NCBI RefSeq assembly: GCF_000328475.2
Contig: NC_026479.1
Coordinates: forward strand, 1,116,001-1,180,000
Source of the DNA: Mycosarcoma maydis
Taxonomy: Eukaryota; Basidiomycota; Ustilaginomycetes; Ustilaginales
Direction of reading: 5' to 3'
DNA: 64,000 nucleotides
In this document: in pieces, positions 20,701 through 29,892 of the stretch
Layout: each line of letters begins with the position of its first letter
Position numbering within the stretch: position 1 is the stretch's first letter
Notes under the pieces: model-generated
The model's database searches: none
What the model saw: the letters and a program-made list of their open reading frames with translations, nothing else
Told to the model about the DNA's origin: nothing
Translations under genes and position numbers: made by a program

Positions 20701-21569
20701 ATGTGCAAGCCATGGTGTTGTTCCGCTGCATCCGACTGCACGCCCAACTATGCCCGCCGGAGATGAAGCCGTTCCACGAAACATTGGAGCGCTTCTTCCT
20801 GCAAAACTTTAGCGAAGAGATCCAGCGACTAGAACTAGATGTGCGACAGCTAGGCGAGGCAGGATCCACGTCGCTGGACCGTGGCAGGGCGGTGGGCGCA
20901 AGTTTAGAGGACGACGCAAGGAGGTCGCCCGAGCGAACGATGAGCCGAGGCTTTACGATGGGTATGGGTGCGATGGATCGTGCTGTTAATGGCTCTGGCT
21001 TTTCGGCGGCTGAGGAAGGCAGACAGGACCTGCAGACAAGTGCAAAGGCCAACCGCGGCGGTGGCGTGGTTCAGTCGCCCCTGCAGCGACACATTGCTTC
21101 TTTGACGAGGCAAATTGACTATCTCGCGGTCAGCGAGGAAGAGCCAAGAGCACCGGCGATGCCTAGCAACAATGCTATGAGTCGATCCGAGTCCAACACC
21201 TCACTCACGCATGGCGGCACCGGCTCGTCTGTCACCGACCGATCTGCGACTGTACATGCGCTTGCGAGCAAGGGTCTGCCATCTATCACGGAAAACTCGG
21301 TAGGTGATACTGCTGTTATGCCCGTTGCTGCTCCAGCTGTCTCTGGTGGTGCTATTGTGAGTGCTGGACATGCACAGGACAGCACGATCCACAGCAGCAG
21401 CAGCAAGCAATCCATCTCTCGATATGAGTCGAACCATTCGATTGCGAACATGGGCGCGACAAAAGGGGCAATCACATCTGGAACAAAGCAAGCCAGTGCC
21501 ACCGGGCCTGGGAATCGCCTTAGCAAGCTCATGGGCGGCGTTGGCCGAAGAAAGGCCTCCAATCCGTAG
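14715..21569 (+). CDS. DOCK-family guanine nucleotide exchange factor (Dck1-like)
   Basis: DOCK proteins activate Rac/Cdc42-type GTPases, usually with an ELMO partner; fungal Dck1 homologues act in polarity, hyphal growth and stress responses. The intronless ORF encodes 2,284 residues from ATG 14715 (context ccgccATGg). An SH3-like segment (EVYVFEQFGHTDVNWYRGYVV) lies at about 60-85. A DHR-1/C2 domain starts near 636 (LAINVKVFHG), with SGEFYPSS and LFFSFRHRSTKE inside. The DHR-2 catalytic domain runs from about 1640 to 2045, shown by HLENFNYVEAALTLKLHADL, KGKAWEISVDICRELA, AYFRVAYYG and the YVRLAEVL region. The last 240 residues are Ser-rich, disordered and basic at the end. Length exceeds Dck1 of budding yeast (about 1,930), mostly through the tail. 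Family call is strong; the GTPase target is not visible. Confidence 0.94.
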   Translation: MASTSSYRRWEPLPKLLYGLATHPFSPETDALESSTLPLESLPADVVQDLYENLIALELGDEVYVFEQFGHTDVNWYRGYVVSTNRLPAVATSASSLSDYSTIHALGQQSSPFANEEPQVYVGVFPKTHVHIREQLDDAEMRLASVYEHAQQLGVIGATAPLPRQRRNMDTLPELDESTSQPSSPNQPPRAQLPSIDVVGQEIGTDGQLVERPPPPLPSLKCGDETLAGVYEPLVDEIACALREWSALTYKYLGQRDYELLNTIKHHIDVLFVARKQLLAQTLSAEEVAKLRRECVARLVKANVAQGLDVIVRHPGRGGLVDFDINTKDADPDSWVSGIRLSALQAALAYVDQQDDAASTATPGGMDLSASSAFGITAPTTTSAGVLAGISDDSSRHPATATRKGSISNPQRARYGSLASTNPRGNDSAAAKYFHVLIDLRAFVATPCTAGEVVELYFSLYNRAESRFLTEEFCIMLNHRGVPVRDSAGASSKMHALFTELSASDMQDLNVVCRIIRNGGMRVGDIKATPLGAAGQDQPHDRADAFADPSLANTPSFRPKRMAGDHSFRRPFGCAVVELGQHHNFQTDVASCSTMKEHVMPIFVPVNEAAFSTLHQDIIASRTREFEKSSRADMLAINVKVFHGETSAVIRENPSLLQDVAQAARLGFPDVVFPGDQRNEAYIKLWSGEFYPSSNKMAGNSLRNIQVSVEVRTRDGRVVEDVISRGAGEPLLTQFDSLVFYHQNAPTWGELVKLQLPRDIMEDCHLFFSFRHRSTKEERGLAAASNVTHGSPAPQSSSSVAISRPFAYGYLPLFESSRAFIPDGSHTLFLWRTNRPPAQIGPDLYFNLPPVTPAGRNINDVVPTNLASTVQPLRDILTLRTFLVSTKYSQNDVLLKLLNWEHLLADDFEELRSVLNQFTFVGEVEIVKFLRDIFDSLFGIATSSRNSRGELDDLVFNSLVTVLGIVQDRRFTNFRATLDVYIERHFKFTTAHNKLIASMSKLMADPCRPETSKDLRAAIKVWPYLFKFAIQSRENQRGDRDVGGGAVLDHLEAGFKRELEGLLRSINQLMSATKPSSIIGTQTLALQHFAGILPDLARIFTTDELVRVASAFADSVFITKGKMAIWKLLHILQVTQGSLFEEQASRSQLIPSVVRWIRPHLGPYDEAAHVAVNAHENARDAARVSWLEAARLAVTILAVILDRLQVSLASDPADGSHGTRGNGRIKTRQEQDDVDYLLTMMPKLLETYREMSSRATIRTLERHRAPSTTPSPVPVVFPSSYPFPLVAKRPQGGASVVNGPSSRRNRRRDRTEFLNCGLVEISAVLMVLIVLSPRKHLSSFLDEERDLGGAERTSKVLLDFFEVATSVLSYEAFPNTWLNLNIFSHQMVLKMADPIASIMVRHYIPSAEQSDKFDTTLWRSCLTMVLTLLSSDQLVIEQFKPQRRRAVWRLAGDIRGEGAQIFAKLWTSIGWPEKAVEEVGGDETSQADERMNTGGFQVQFVPSLVEPVLELCLSHHDELRTCAVRVLATMITSEWHLNGNFTVIEAEIIDKLDILFMTRTKGDEISRAFFIGQLRALFDNPNVDAGLRDQVNACLVSVNRFLDLLLSVRSLPLEEGYEDDRVAGTLKLLGFLRQTNRVSAFSTHVLRLVNLHLENFNYVEAALTLKLHADLHSWDMDSFVEPIADLDLPRQSHFARKETLYMLILDYLGKGKAWEISVDICRELAQQYEYRSVDYVRLAEVLQHQAKLYQMIASEERAFSAYFRVAYYGQQWPASLQDKMFVYRGHDWEKFGAFCDRLHAKHPSATLIKSAALPDDEVRLSEGQFVQVTAVQPEPDRSKDIFTNAEVPPTVRAYYENNGTDLFSFVRPLDKPGGVASEQWTEKTYLRCEDAFPTVLRRSEVAEVYVVEISPLEKAVEDVKAKTAELAMLENKYTSIRKVSTGKINTNRLSMALNSAVDVPAESGVPMYKSTFFAPEYVARHENQQEAVAELRQAVDVQAMVLFRCIRLHAQLCPPEMKPFHETLERFFLQNFSEEIQRLELDVRQLGEAGSTSLDRGRAVGASLEDDARRSPERTMSRGFTMGMGAMDRAVNGSGFSAAEEGRQDLQTSAKANRGGGVVQSPLQRHIASLTRQIDYLAVSEEEPRAPAMPSNNAMSRSESNTSLTHGGTGSSVTDRSATVHALASKGLPSITENSVGDTAVMPVAAPAVSGGAIVSAGHAQDSTIHSSSSKQSISRYESNHSIANMGATKGAITSGTKQASATGPGNRLSKLMGGVGRRKASNP

Positions 21570-24134
21570 TGCTGCTGGGCGCTCGACAGGCGCGAATGTT
21601 GGGATTGTTACACATTAAAAGACATGATTTCCGTTCACAACCTGATCGTTTGGGAGTGTATCTTTTGATGAGATCGAGCGATCTACATTCAAAGAGCAAA
21701 AGAAGCACGTGAGCAGCGATATCTGACGAAGAGGCATGTGTGTGCCAAGCATGGGATCAAAGGAACAGCCTTTTCATAAAAGACGGGGATGGAGCGTCCG
21801 TGAAGATTCGTGATTCGTGTACCGCTGTGGTCGTTGCGCTAACTTGGACTGGCTGTCGTCTCTGGAAGGGTGGCTCTAGCTATTCAGATTCAAGCGAGAC
21901 CAAAAGCTGCGCAGCTGCGCCACGATGTGACGAGCGCGACATTCGTGATTTTTCTTGTTTCTCACGCCTGACGTGGCCCAGGTGGGGAGACCTGTCAGAT
22001 GGGATGGAGAGATCTCTCGGCTTCGTGCTGGCCCGTGGGAAGTCGAGTATTTGGAGCGTCAGAAAGACACACGCTACGCTCTTGACCTTTCGACCTTTCG
22101 ACTCTCGCTTGTCACCCGAAACTGTGCTAGCATCGCCCGCTTAGCTTGTGTTTAGGTCAGTTCAAAGTCACACGCGCGAGACGCAATTGCCGCGGTTCTG
22201 AAATGAAGCGTCTCGCACGACCCCTTTCTGTCCCTCGTGTCGATAGCTGCTTGGTCGTTGATGGACAAAGACCTTCGACAACGGAACCGAAAAATTAGGC
22301 AGCCTCAGGAAGAATGAAGAGGCACAGCTCGGCATCGGTGGGGAGAGGGCAAGATCGCCTGAAACAAATAATAGTTAGGCAAAAGACATGTACACACAGC
22401 TGCACGCCATCGGTAGGCAGGCTCACCACTGCCTGCAGTCTGAGTCGTGAGTGTTTAGAACAAGCATGGGGCGTACGCTGGACCCTGCCCTAGTGGATGC
22501 ATGTCTGTGCATACTGCAGCAGAGATGTTGGAATGTCAAAAATACAACTAAAATAATCTTGGTGATTAATTTACTGTACAAGCCAAACAAGCACGCGACC
22601 CTGCGACTTTTGCAAAGACCAAGACCAACCAACGTCGAAATCCTCCTGTATGAACTCAAACACTCTTCCAGGGCACATTTCGTGGATTTGAACAGCGCTC
22701 GTTACAGGAAGATCGAAAAGCCCGAACAAGCGTGGGAGAGTTGACTGAGCCTGGCAAGAGAGCAGAAGAGCATGCAAGTCCTGGGTACCCACAACACCGT
22801 CCGTTCTTTCTTTTCTTCTCACGCTTCGGAAGGCCCGGTTGAGGTGGTCATGCAATTATGATTAACTTAGCATGCCGTGGCTGCATACTGCGATGAAAAG
22901 GCTGGTGTTGGCTGGCTTGTGTGATTTATTGCCACTGCATTGCAGGCACCACAGGCAGTTTGTGGTTTTGCGCTACAGAGCGAATCAATGATGTTGGTGT
23001 GCTGCTGCACCAAGACGCATCAAGACGAAGGCGTGCGTCGAGATTGCAGTGCCGTGCAGCTTCCATGGAGCGATCACAGAAGCGAAATGCGATTTCATTT
23101 CAATCAAGCGAGCGTGGCAAATCTTGTCTCGAATCGTCTGGGCTCTCTGCTTTTCATGATCAAGCTCAAACTCGCTCCCGACAAGTGAGAAATGGGCGCA
23201 GAATTTTGCCTTGTATGTTTGCTCGGCATATACGCATTGGTGGACCTGCCTCAAAGTGTAGACCGCACGAGATAGCCGTGCCAGGCCAGACGAAATACTT
23301 ACCCACAGGAACGAGCCACACAAATGAACGCCGAATCGTGAATCACGAATGTACAGTATGTTGTAAAACCAATTTGCAAGTAAAGCCGGCCCAAGACAAG
23401 CTGCGGATCACGAAAAAGCCAAATCGTGAATTCGTGACGTCCTAAAAGACCTCTAAACTACTTCGACTCGTCTATTTTCCAACTAGCGAGATGATGCAAG
23501 TCACAATCGAGCAGCACGAGCACGGTGTCTTGGGCTCGACGGACATATCTGTTTTGCGTCGAATCAATCATCTTACGTTCAACCAGTAGTCCTTTGCCCG
23601 TCGAGAATCGTCTTCTCTTCATGCTCGTGGTGAGCAAGCCGAAGAACCACTCTGTGGTAAAACCAACGTAGGTTATGCCGGATCAAGTTGGGCCTAGCTC
23701 GCTTGGCTGGATTTTCTCGCTGCGTTCCTTCCGCTTCGCTTTTCTTTCGCGTCCAGCTGGTTGCCTCTGCCAGATTAGAGCGTTCTTGCAAGCTGTGCCG
23801 TGCGGTGTTCAATCTGATAGAATCTATAAGTTAGCAGTCACGAGTCATTTTCTTTGCAAAAACGTGGCGCCTCTGCATCCCAGCGAGATCAGAAGAGCGC
23901 CACTCGTGACTTGGAAGCGTGAGACACTCACGACTGGAGACCAAGCTCAGGAGGCCCGTTCGCTTCTGCTTTCCAACTTTAGTCCGTCCTAACAGACCAG
24001 ACCAAGCGTCCAGGTGGTGCGTGTGACCGCAACATGGACCTCGACGTTTAGCTCCTTCTCCTGACATTTGTGATTCGCGTAGCACTCGACAATCAAGAAT
24101 GGCCACCTCGCATCATCCAGCCCCACTTTCCAAG

Positions 24135-24158
24135 ATTCGTGATTTATGATTCGTGATT
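24135..24158. repeat. Heptamer-family copy, spaced pair
   Basis: Two ATTCGTGATT decamers separated by TATG within 24 bases, in the gene-free region. Confidence 0.8.
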
Positions 24159-24822
24159 GCGAGCAAAGCCGTGTCGCGCCAACCCTCTTTCTTGCATGTC
24201 TCGAGACGCATCAGACGTTGAGATCTGGTCGTCATGCACCCTTTGATATCTCTCTTCCCCTGCGCTGCACTCAGCCACAAGTCGTTCAGTGTTGGTCGGC
24301 TTCGCTGAGACCCATTGCACAGCTAGACCTGGCACGGTAAGCCCCTTTTTGGGCGCTCCTTTCTGGACTCTACACATCTCTGCAGGCTTGGACAAAATCG
24401 TAATTGAGTAGCCCAGATATCAGAAGCCGACTTAGCACGACTTTCGTGCAAAGGCTAATAACGATTCGGCATTCATGTTTCGACCCAGACTCGCCTTTTC
24501 GCGATCTGCACAGCGTCGAGCGTGCCGGTGGCGCGTGTAGAGTAGTCGTGAGGCGATCGGCGTCGTGTGCGTCGCCTAATCGCTGCAAGAATATTATTGC
24601 TTTGCAAGCTGCACATACGAGTTAAGTCCACGCCTGCACGATTCGTGATTCTTTCTTCTCGGCTCGCCTGGTCTAGCTACGCCCGCCTCCGGCTCTCGTC
24701 CTCGCTCTCGCCCTCTCTTCCCCTCCTTGCTCTTTGCCGTTTCTCTCTCTACGCTAGCTGTGCAGCATGTCGCTGTCAAGCAAGACTCGTGACTAGCAAT
24801 CACCTGGCACGGCTGTCTCCCT

Positions 24823-24851
24823 TCCCCTCCCCTCCCCTCCCCTCCCCTCCC
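24823..24851. repeat. (CCCCT)n tract
   Basis: Five to six CCCCT units in a long pyrimidine-rich stretch about 450 bases before the ATG at 25295. Confidence 0.8.
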
Positions 24852-25294
24852 TCACTCCACCGTTGCCACTCCTGGTCCCTCGCTCTGCACACACGTTGCA
24901 GTATCCTACGCACCTTGTTATCTCTGATCGCTCCCTCTTCGTCTTGCAGCATCCGACAGAAAAGCTCTGCTCCTGTCTTCCATACGTACTGTTGCTCTCC
25001 TCCGTTGATCTCGTTCCCTTTCCTCCGCCTCGACGACACTAGAGGTGAGGGTGACCTACACTGCTTGCTTGGCTTCTACTCTTGTTGCTTGTCCTCGCCG
25101 TCACTTTCCAGCTCGTGTCGCCATCATTGCCTGCCTTTTGGGTGCCTTCTCCTTGCGTCACCATCCAACTCGACTTGCTCTCATCAACCTCATCTATGAA
25201 GAGCACTCTCTCTTAAGTCACTGTACTAGCTCTCTGAAGCCTGTGGTTCTTTCCGGCCCAGGCGACACGCCGGCGTACCTGCACCCACAGCATC

Positions 25295-27583
25295 ATGCCT
25301 CGCACCCGCACACCCAAGACCACCACCGAATCCAGAGATGCTAGCGCAGATGAAAGCGATACTACCCTAGATCGAACTTCTTCCACTCAGAACAGACGCA
25401 CTCGCAAGCGTCCTGCCCAGCCCGCACAGGAAATCTCAACAGACAGGCCTAGCTCCCGCGCTGCTTCCCGATCTCAGTCAGAGGCTGCGGAAAGACCGGC
25501 CAGCACGACTGACTCAGATCCTGCAGAGCGCCATTCTCTTGCAGCTCGCCATCGTCATGGCGAACGAGGCACCGCCGGCGATGCCGCTCTCGCAACCTCG
25601 TTGACGTTCGAAACACCTGATGAGGCGCGGGATCGGCTTAGCTCGATGCGGTCCAATTCGTCTAATAGCGCCACTTCTGTGCGCTCTGCTCCTTCCCACC
25701 GCTCCGTACGCAACACGCGCTCCAGCACCGAGCTCCGCCCTTCAGCGGACCAACTTGCTCAGGATGGCTATGGAACATCTTCTGCCATGAGGCAGGGTTC
25801 TCCCAACCGATCCTTTTCGACCCGTTACATTGACGACTTGACATCGCCAGATTCGACAAACGCTGACGACGTACCAATGATGCCACTGCAAACCCGCTCG
25901 CAACAGGCCGACGGCAACTCGTTTCGACCCCTGACGATAAGCACCCAAAATATGACTGTTCAGCCTCAGAACGTCTCTCCCTACTCTGCCACTACCCCTC
26001 TGGCTCGATCCAACAGCAACATGTCTCCTCCTCGACCCACCCGCTCTCTCCCTAGACGTCGAGCTTCCGCGCGCACTCAGAATCGGCCGTTACTTTCGAG
26101 CTCGAACCATGCTTCTTCTTCCTACCTGCTCCGATCGCGCTCGACGTCGAGCTCCAACATTCTCGCTCCGAGCAACTCCACCGCCAACATCCTCGCCTCC
26201 GGCCACAGCCGACAAAACTCGACTAACGGCTGCGTTCCGCCAGGCGGAGGCTTCGACCCTTCCTACCTTCCGCCGTCCGGGTCGTTGACGCCTCGAACGC
26301 CACTGGCTGAGATCCCCCTTTGGTTGGCAGACATGCGCAGCCTCAGCCGTAGGAGCAGCATCAGCTCGTCCAGCTTCATGGAGAGAGAAGACTTGTCCAA
26401 TGCATCCAGAACATTTCCCACGCGCCATGTCAGGACCGTATCCACCTCGTCTTCCTCCGGACCATCCAGTCCTGGCGCTACTCGCAATGGTTCCACCTCT
26501 CCTGCCGTATCTTTTCGCCGCTCGTTGCGCGGCAGCAGACCGCGCCAGAGCGATGAGAACGCTCGCATCAGCCCTTCGCCTTCCTACTTCGGCGAGTCTG
26601 ATGCGCTACCATCGCCTTCTCCCTCCTCGATCCGAGGCGAGATGACGCCCCTTGACGAGTCGTTGGATCCCAATGCAAGCCTCTCGTCTGGCGTTATTCA
26701 CCTGGGTACTTCGTCTCCTTCGACGCCCTCAGTGCACTTGCAGCAGGCATCGAGCCCAGCCATGTCGACGCGCAGTCGGACGCTCAACCGCACAGGCTCT
26801 ATTCGTGGTCGAAGACTCACCAATCCTCTCAACACGCCTGTTTCTGCAGATTCGCTTGGCTTTTCCCATGACGCTGTGAGAACACAGCAGTCAGACCCTC
26901 CATCCGCTTTTCATCAAGCAAGGTCCTCTGCACAGGAGCGACGTACGCGCAACAGCGTTGACCAGAGGGCCGGCACTCTGCTTGAACGCCGCGCGGCTAC
27001 TGCGGCTGCAGCTGGTGCTGCACCTTGTACTCCGGTCAATGCTGCTCGTGGGTCGAGCCGATCGAGCTCGAGGACGTCGTCGCCAGCACATGGCACACGT
27101 GCTTCTCGAAGAAGAAGCACTGCTGCAGAAGGTCAGAAAAGCTCGACATTGGAAGGTAGTGCCTCGGGACCTCGACCGGGCTATTTGCCGCCATTGCAGA
27201 TCCCCAGTATCCGTCTTGCCCGTAATTCTGGGCCGATGACGGCCGATGCATCGACGATTTCGTCGATGATTCCCGAGCGTGCCATCGAAGAGCAGGCTCA
27301 TGACCAACATGCTGCCCAGCTGGAACCCATCTCGCCCTCGGCGTTTTCCGAAATGACCAGTCTCACGCAAGGCTCGACCGCATCCGAAAGCATCAACAGC
27401 GCCAACGGCATGCCCGCCACGCCTTCGTCGAGCGTATCCACTCTCGATCCTCTCGCGCAATCGATCATGCACGACGCGAGTGTCATCGAGGCGGAAGCCT
27501 CGGATGTGAGCCGTCGGACGCCACGCAAAAACCCCCACGCATCCCGCGATGCAGAACTCGCCGAAGATGCTCTCGGCTTCTAG
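25295..27583 (+). CDS. Ser/Thr/Arg-rich disordered protein, unrecognised
   Basis: The intronless ORF encodes 762 residues from ATG 25295. Composition is dominated by Ser, Arg, Thr, Pro and Ala throughout, with many RxxS, SP and TP sites, so it is probably largely disordered and phosphorylated. The least repetitive segment is near 325-350 (TPRTPLAEIPLWLADMRSLSRR), which could be a short linear binding motif. No signal peptide, membrane segment, zinc finger or coiled coil is apparent. The ORF is long, opens at its first ATG and has coding-like third positions (C/G-rich), so it is likely real. It has a pyrimidine-rich leader upstream and the minus-strand tRNA-Lys about 340 bases downstream. Function unknown; a regulatory or scaffold role is only a guess. 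Confidence 0.75.
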   Translation: MPRTRTPKTTTESRDASADESDTTLDRTSSTQNRRTRKRPAQPAQEISTDRPSSRAASRSQSEAAERPASTTDSDPAERHSLAARHRHGERGTAGDAALATSLTFETPDEARDRLSSMRSNSSNSATSVRSAPSHRSVRNTRSSTELRPSADQLAQDGYGTSSAMRQGSPNRSFSTRYIDDLTSPDSTNADDVPMMPLQTRSQQADGNSFRPLTISTQNMTVQPQNVSPYSATTPLARSNSNMSPPRPTRSLPRRRASARTQNRPLLSSSNHASSSYLLRSRSTSSSNILAPSNSTANILASGHSRQNSTNGCVPPGGGFDPSYLPPSGSLTPRTPLAEIPLWLADMRSLSRRSSISSSSFMEREDLSNASRTFPTRHVRTVSTSSSSGPSSPGATRNGSTSPAVSFRRSLRGSRPRQSDENARISPSPSYFGESDALPSPSPSSIRGEMTPLDESLDPNASLSSGVIHLGTSSPSTPSVHLQQASSPAMSTRSRTLNRTGSIRGRRLTNPLNTPVSADSLGFSHDAVRTQQSDPPSAFHQARSSAQERRTRNSVDQRAGTLLERRAATAAAAGAAPCTPVNAARGSSRSSSRTSSPAHGTRASRRRSTAAEGQKSSTLEGSASGPRPGYLPPLQIPSIRLARNSGPMTADASTISSMIPERAIEEQAHDQHAAQLEPISPSAFSEMTSLTQGSTASESINSANGMPATPSSSVSTLDPLAQSIMHDASVIEAEASDVSRRTPRKNPHASRDAELAEDALGF

Positions 27584-27919
27584 TTCCGTTCCCGTTCGTA
27601 ACACTTCAAAAAGCATCGTATGCACTGTCAAACACCGCAAGAGCAAGTGACCTGATTTGTTTGCCGTCACTTTCACTTTCCTTCTCTGTCTTTCGCTCGA
27701 TCTTTTCGCATCTCGCAACATGTATTTGTACCTGTACCACAGCTCCTAATCTTCTACAAGCGCATATCATATTGGATCATACTCGACTTGCACCTTTCTC
27801 TTTGTGATGAATGTCTTCAGTATGTCTTGGTCTCGAAACCCAGAGGACGTCTCCGATATACTTGACATGGACTAAACAAAAGAAAAAGCTTGCAGAAAAG
27901 AAAATTTTCCTAAAAAGAT
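27584..27919. other. Intergenic spacer before tRNA-Lys
   Basis: 336 bases holding the 3' region of the Ser-rich gene and the 3' flank of the minus-strand tRNA. The A/T-rich run at about 27886-27918 lies just past the tRNA end; on the minus strand its T-rich complement at 27900-27918 is a plausible RNA polymerase III terminator. Nothing else seen. Confidence 0.55.
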
Positions 27920-28023
27920 CTCCCAACGTGGGGCTCGAACCCACGACATTCAGATGTACTCCGAGAAATCTCGGAAACCCTTGTAGTAAGAGTCTGACGC
28001 TCTACCGACTGAGCTAGCCGGGA
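27920..28023 (-). tRNA. tRNA-Lys (anticodon CUU) with a 31-nt intron
   Basis: Read on the minus strand this folds as a complete cloverleaf. The acceptor stem is TCCCGGC/GTTGGGA (five Watson-Crick and two G-U pairs). The D arm is GCTC-AGTCGGTA-GAGC, the anticodon stem TCAGA/TCTGA, the variable loop ATGTC, and the T arm GTGGG-TTCGAGC-CCCAC. The discriminator base is G. The anticodon loop is CT-CTT-A, interrupted after position 37 by an intron at 27956-27986, then A38. The intron contains AAG, able to pair with the CTT anticodon as in other eukaryotic pre-tRNAs. Mature length is 73 nt without CCA. The internal A and B boxes of the pol III promoter are the D and T arms. Confidence in amino-acid identity is high. 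Confidence 0.96.
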
Positions 28024-28863
28024 TGGATTACTGAAAGGAATTTTTGACATTGTATTTATATTTTGTTGTAGTAATGTTGCTCAAGGGTCACGATCACAGC
28101 AATGAATTTGCGATTGTGGTGCAGTATGATTATATTTAAGTTATGAAATTCAAGGAGCAGAATCGCGAATCGGCAGAGCTTTTGTCGCGTCTTTGTGCGT
28201 GTTGGCCTGACCGCTTCCGCGCTCAGTCGTGAGTCCAGAGCGGTTGACGAGAAGAATAATCACGAGCATCAGCATCAGCTCGTCCCTGGCTGCTATTATC
28301 GTGTCGGAACGCCAGCTAACTTGGCAAAAAAATAACCCTTTGAATATCAATTTTTTTCCGATCTCGTCGCATCGACCTGACCTTTCCTCACCTTCAATCC
28401 CGCACCTACATCCACCTAGTCTGCCAGGCGCACACTTCCTACGCCTCCTTCTTGCGTAACTGAGTGCCAACAACGCTGTCAGCCATCGCACCACCATCGA
28501 CTCAAGTAAGCGCTAGACCACGACCAAGGTTTCCCGGTCAACGACTCTTTCCCCAGGTTGCTGGCCTGCGCATTCACTCGTTTAACATCCGCAGATACTC
28601 GTAAAGACTCGCAATCGATTTGCAACTCCCAGCCAACAACCGCTACCGTGCTTGCTTTCCACTTCGAATCAATTACACGTGGACGCGCCTGAGAGCTGGA
28701 TCGTTACATCCCACCTCTCGACTTCGTTCAGCCGGTCTGTGGCTATCTTCTTCGAACTCTCTGAAGGATAGCTTCATTCGAACATACCTCTACGCTTCTC
28801 ATTCTCTGACACAGGCGAGCAGAGTAGCTTGAGCCCACAAATCAGCATCACATCGCAGCAACC
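28024..28863. other. Intergenic region upstream of CK2 alpha
   Basis: 840 bases between the tRNA and the CK2 alpha start. The first part (about 28024-28145) is A/T-rich flank of the tRNA. A possible 5'-UTR intron with donor GTAAGC at 28506 and acceptor CCCCAG ending at 28556 (51 nt) is visible, but transcript data would be needed. C/T-rich sequence before 28820 is typical of the promoter and leader of highly expressed fungal genes. No other gene seen. Confidence 0.5.
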
Positions 28864-29892
28864 ATGTCAGGTGGTCGCAGCTGCGCGAGGGTATACCCTG
28901 GTGCCAACGAAAAGTTTGGTCGACCCTGGTGGGACTACGACAATCTTGCAGTGCAATGGGGAACACAGGACAACTACGAGATCCTCCGAAAAGTAGGACG
29001 AGGCAAGTACTCGGAGGTGTTTGAAGGCGTGAACATTGCATCTGCGTCAGGCGTGCCGGAAAAGTGCATCATCAAGGTGCTCAAGCCGGTCAAGAAGAAG
29101 AAGATCAAACGAGAGATCAAGATCCTCCAAAATCTGGCGGGCGGTCCCAACGTTGTCGGCCTCTTGGATGTGGTGCGTGACCCGCAATCCAAGACACCGT
29201 CGATCATCACCGAATACATCAACAACACTGACTTCAAGGTACTCTACCCCAAGTTCACCGACTTTGACGTGCGCTTCTATATCTTTGAGCTGCTCAAGGC
29301 GCTCGACTTTTGCCACTCGCGTGGTATCATGCACCGCGACGTCAAGCCACACAATGTGATGATCGACCACGAGAAGCGCAAGTTGCGACTGATCGACTGG
29401 GGTCTTGCCGAGTTCTACCATCCATACACCGAGTACAACGTTCGTGTAGCGTCGCGTTACTTCAAGGGACCTGAACTGCTGGTCGACTTCCAAGAGTACG
29501 ACTATTCGCTCGATATGTGGAGTTTGGGATGCATGTTTGCCAGCATGATCTTCCGCAAGGAGCCTTTCTTCCACGGTCATGACAACTACGACCAGCTGGT
29601 CAAGATCTGCAAGGTGCTTGGAACGGATGAGCTGTATGCCTACCTGGAAAAGTACGACATCGATCTGGACCCACAGTACGACGATATCCTGGGACGATAC
29701 CAGCGCAAGCCGTGGAGCCGTTTCATCACGTCCGAGAACCAGCGATACATTTCGAACGATGCCATCGACTTTTTGGACAAGCTGCTGCGCTACGATCACC
29801 AGGAGCGCCTCACGGCAAAAGAGGCGCAAGACCACCCGTACTTTGAGCCCGTCAAGGCGGCCGCTGCTCGTGGCGAGGTGGTTGCTAGTTGA
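28864..29892 (+). CDS. CKA1: Casein kinase 2 catalytic (alpha) subunit
   Basis: CK2 alpha is a constitutively active acidophilic Ser/Thr kinase of nucleus and cytoplasm, normally bound to a CK2 beta dimer. The 342-residue product starts at ATG 28864 (context accATGt). The glycine-rich loop is [11 protein letters not shown] (45-55), with the ATP-anchoring Lys in IIKVLKP (71). The diagnostic basic cluster is KKKKIKRE (77-84), HRDVKPHN follows with catalytic Asp159, and the family-specific DWG replaces DFG at 178-180. GPE replaces APE (RYFKGPELL). The N-terminal segment [16 protein letters not shown] is the part that holds the activation loop open in CK2. Full length and intact. Paralogue numbering (CKA1 versus CKA2) cannot be judged. 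Confidence 0.98.
   Translation: MSGGRSCARVYPGANEKFGRPWWDYDNLAVQWGTQDNYEILRKVGRGKYSEVFEGVNIASASGVPEKCIIKVLKPVKKKKIKREIKILQNLAGGPNVVGLLDVVRDPQSKTPSIITEYINNTDFKVLYPKFTDFDVRFYIFELLKALDFCHSRGIMHRDVKPHNVMIDHEKRKLRLIDWGLAEFYHPYTEYNVRVASRYFKGPELLVDFQEYDYSLDMWSLGCMFASMIFRKEPFFHGHDNYDQLVKICKVLGTDELYAYLEKYDIDLDPQYDDILGRYQRKPWSRFITSENQRYISNDAIDFLDKLLRYDHQERLTAKEAQDHPYFEPVKAAAARGEVVAS

Larger units (their letters stand above)
21570..25294. other. 3.7-kb region without a recognisable gene
   Basis: All frames here are short and show no domain, signal peptide or family motif. Several heptamer-family copies occur: 21806-21819, 23334-23350, 23424-23438, 24135-24158 and 24637-24651. From about 24660 the sequence becomes strongly pyrimidine-rich, including (CCCCT)n at 24823-24851, and probably forms the promoter and long leader of the downstream gene. 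The 210-codon frame at 24567-25199 is this C/T-rich leader read as Ser/Leu/Pro codons and is not credible. An unannotated non-coding RNA is possible but nothing specific supports one. Confidence 0.5.

Noticed and set aside
19551..20747. 398-codon minus frame inside the DOCK gene
   Set aside because: Antisense to the DHR-2 region; no recognisable protein features, while the sense frame is a conserved domain.
24567..25199. 210-codon frame ahead of the Ser-rich gene
   Set aside because: Starts at GTG and is a C/T-rich leader read as Ser/Leu/Pro codons; no family features.
27804..27810. Box C-like GTGATGA near the tRNA
   Set aside because: No box D with a pairing stem within reach.
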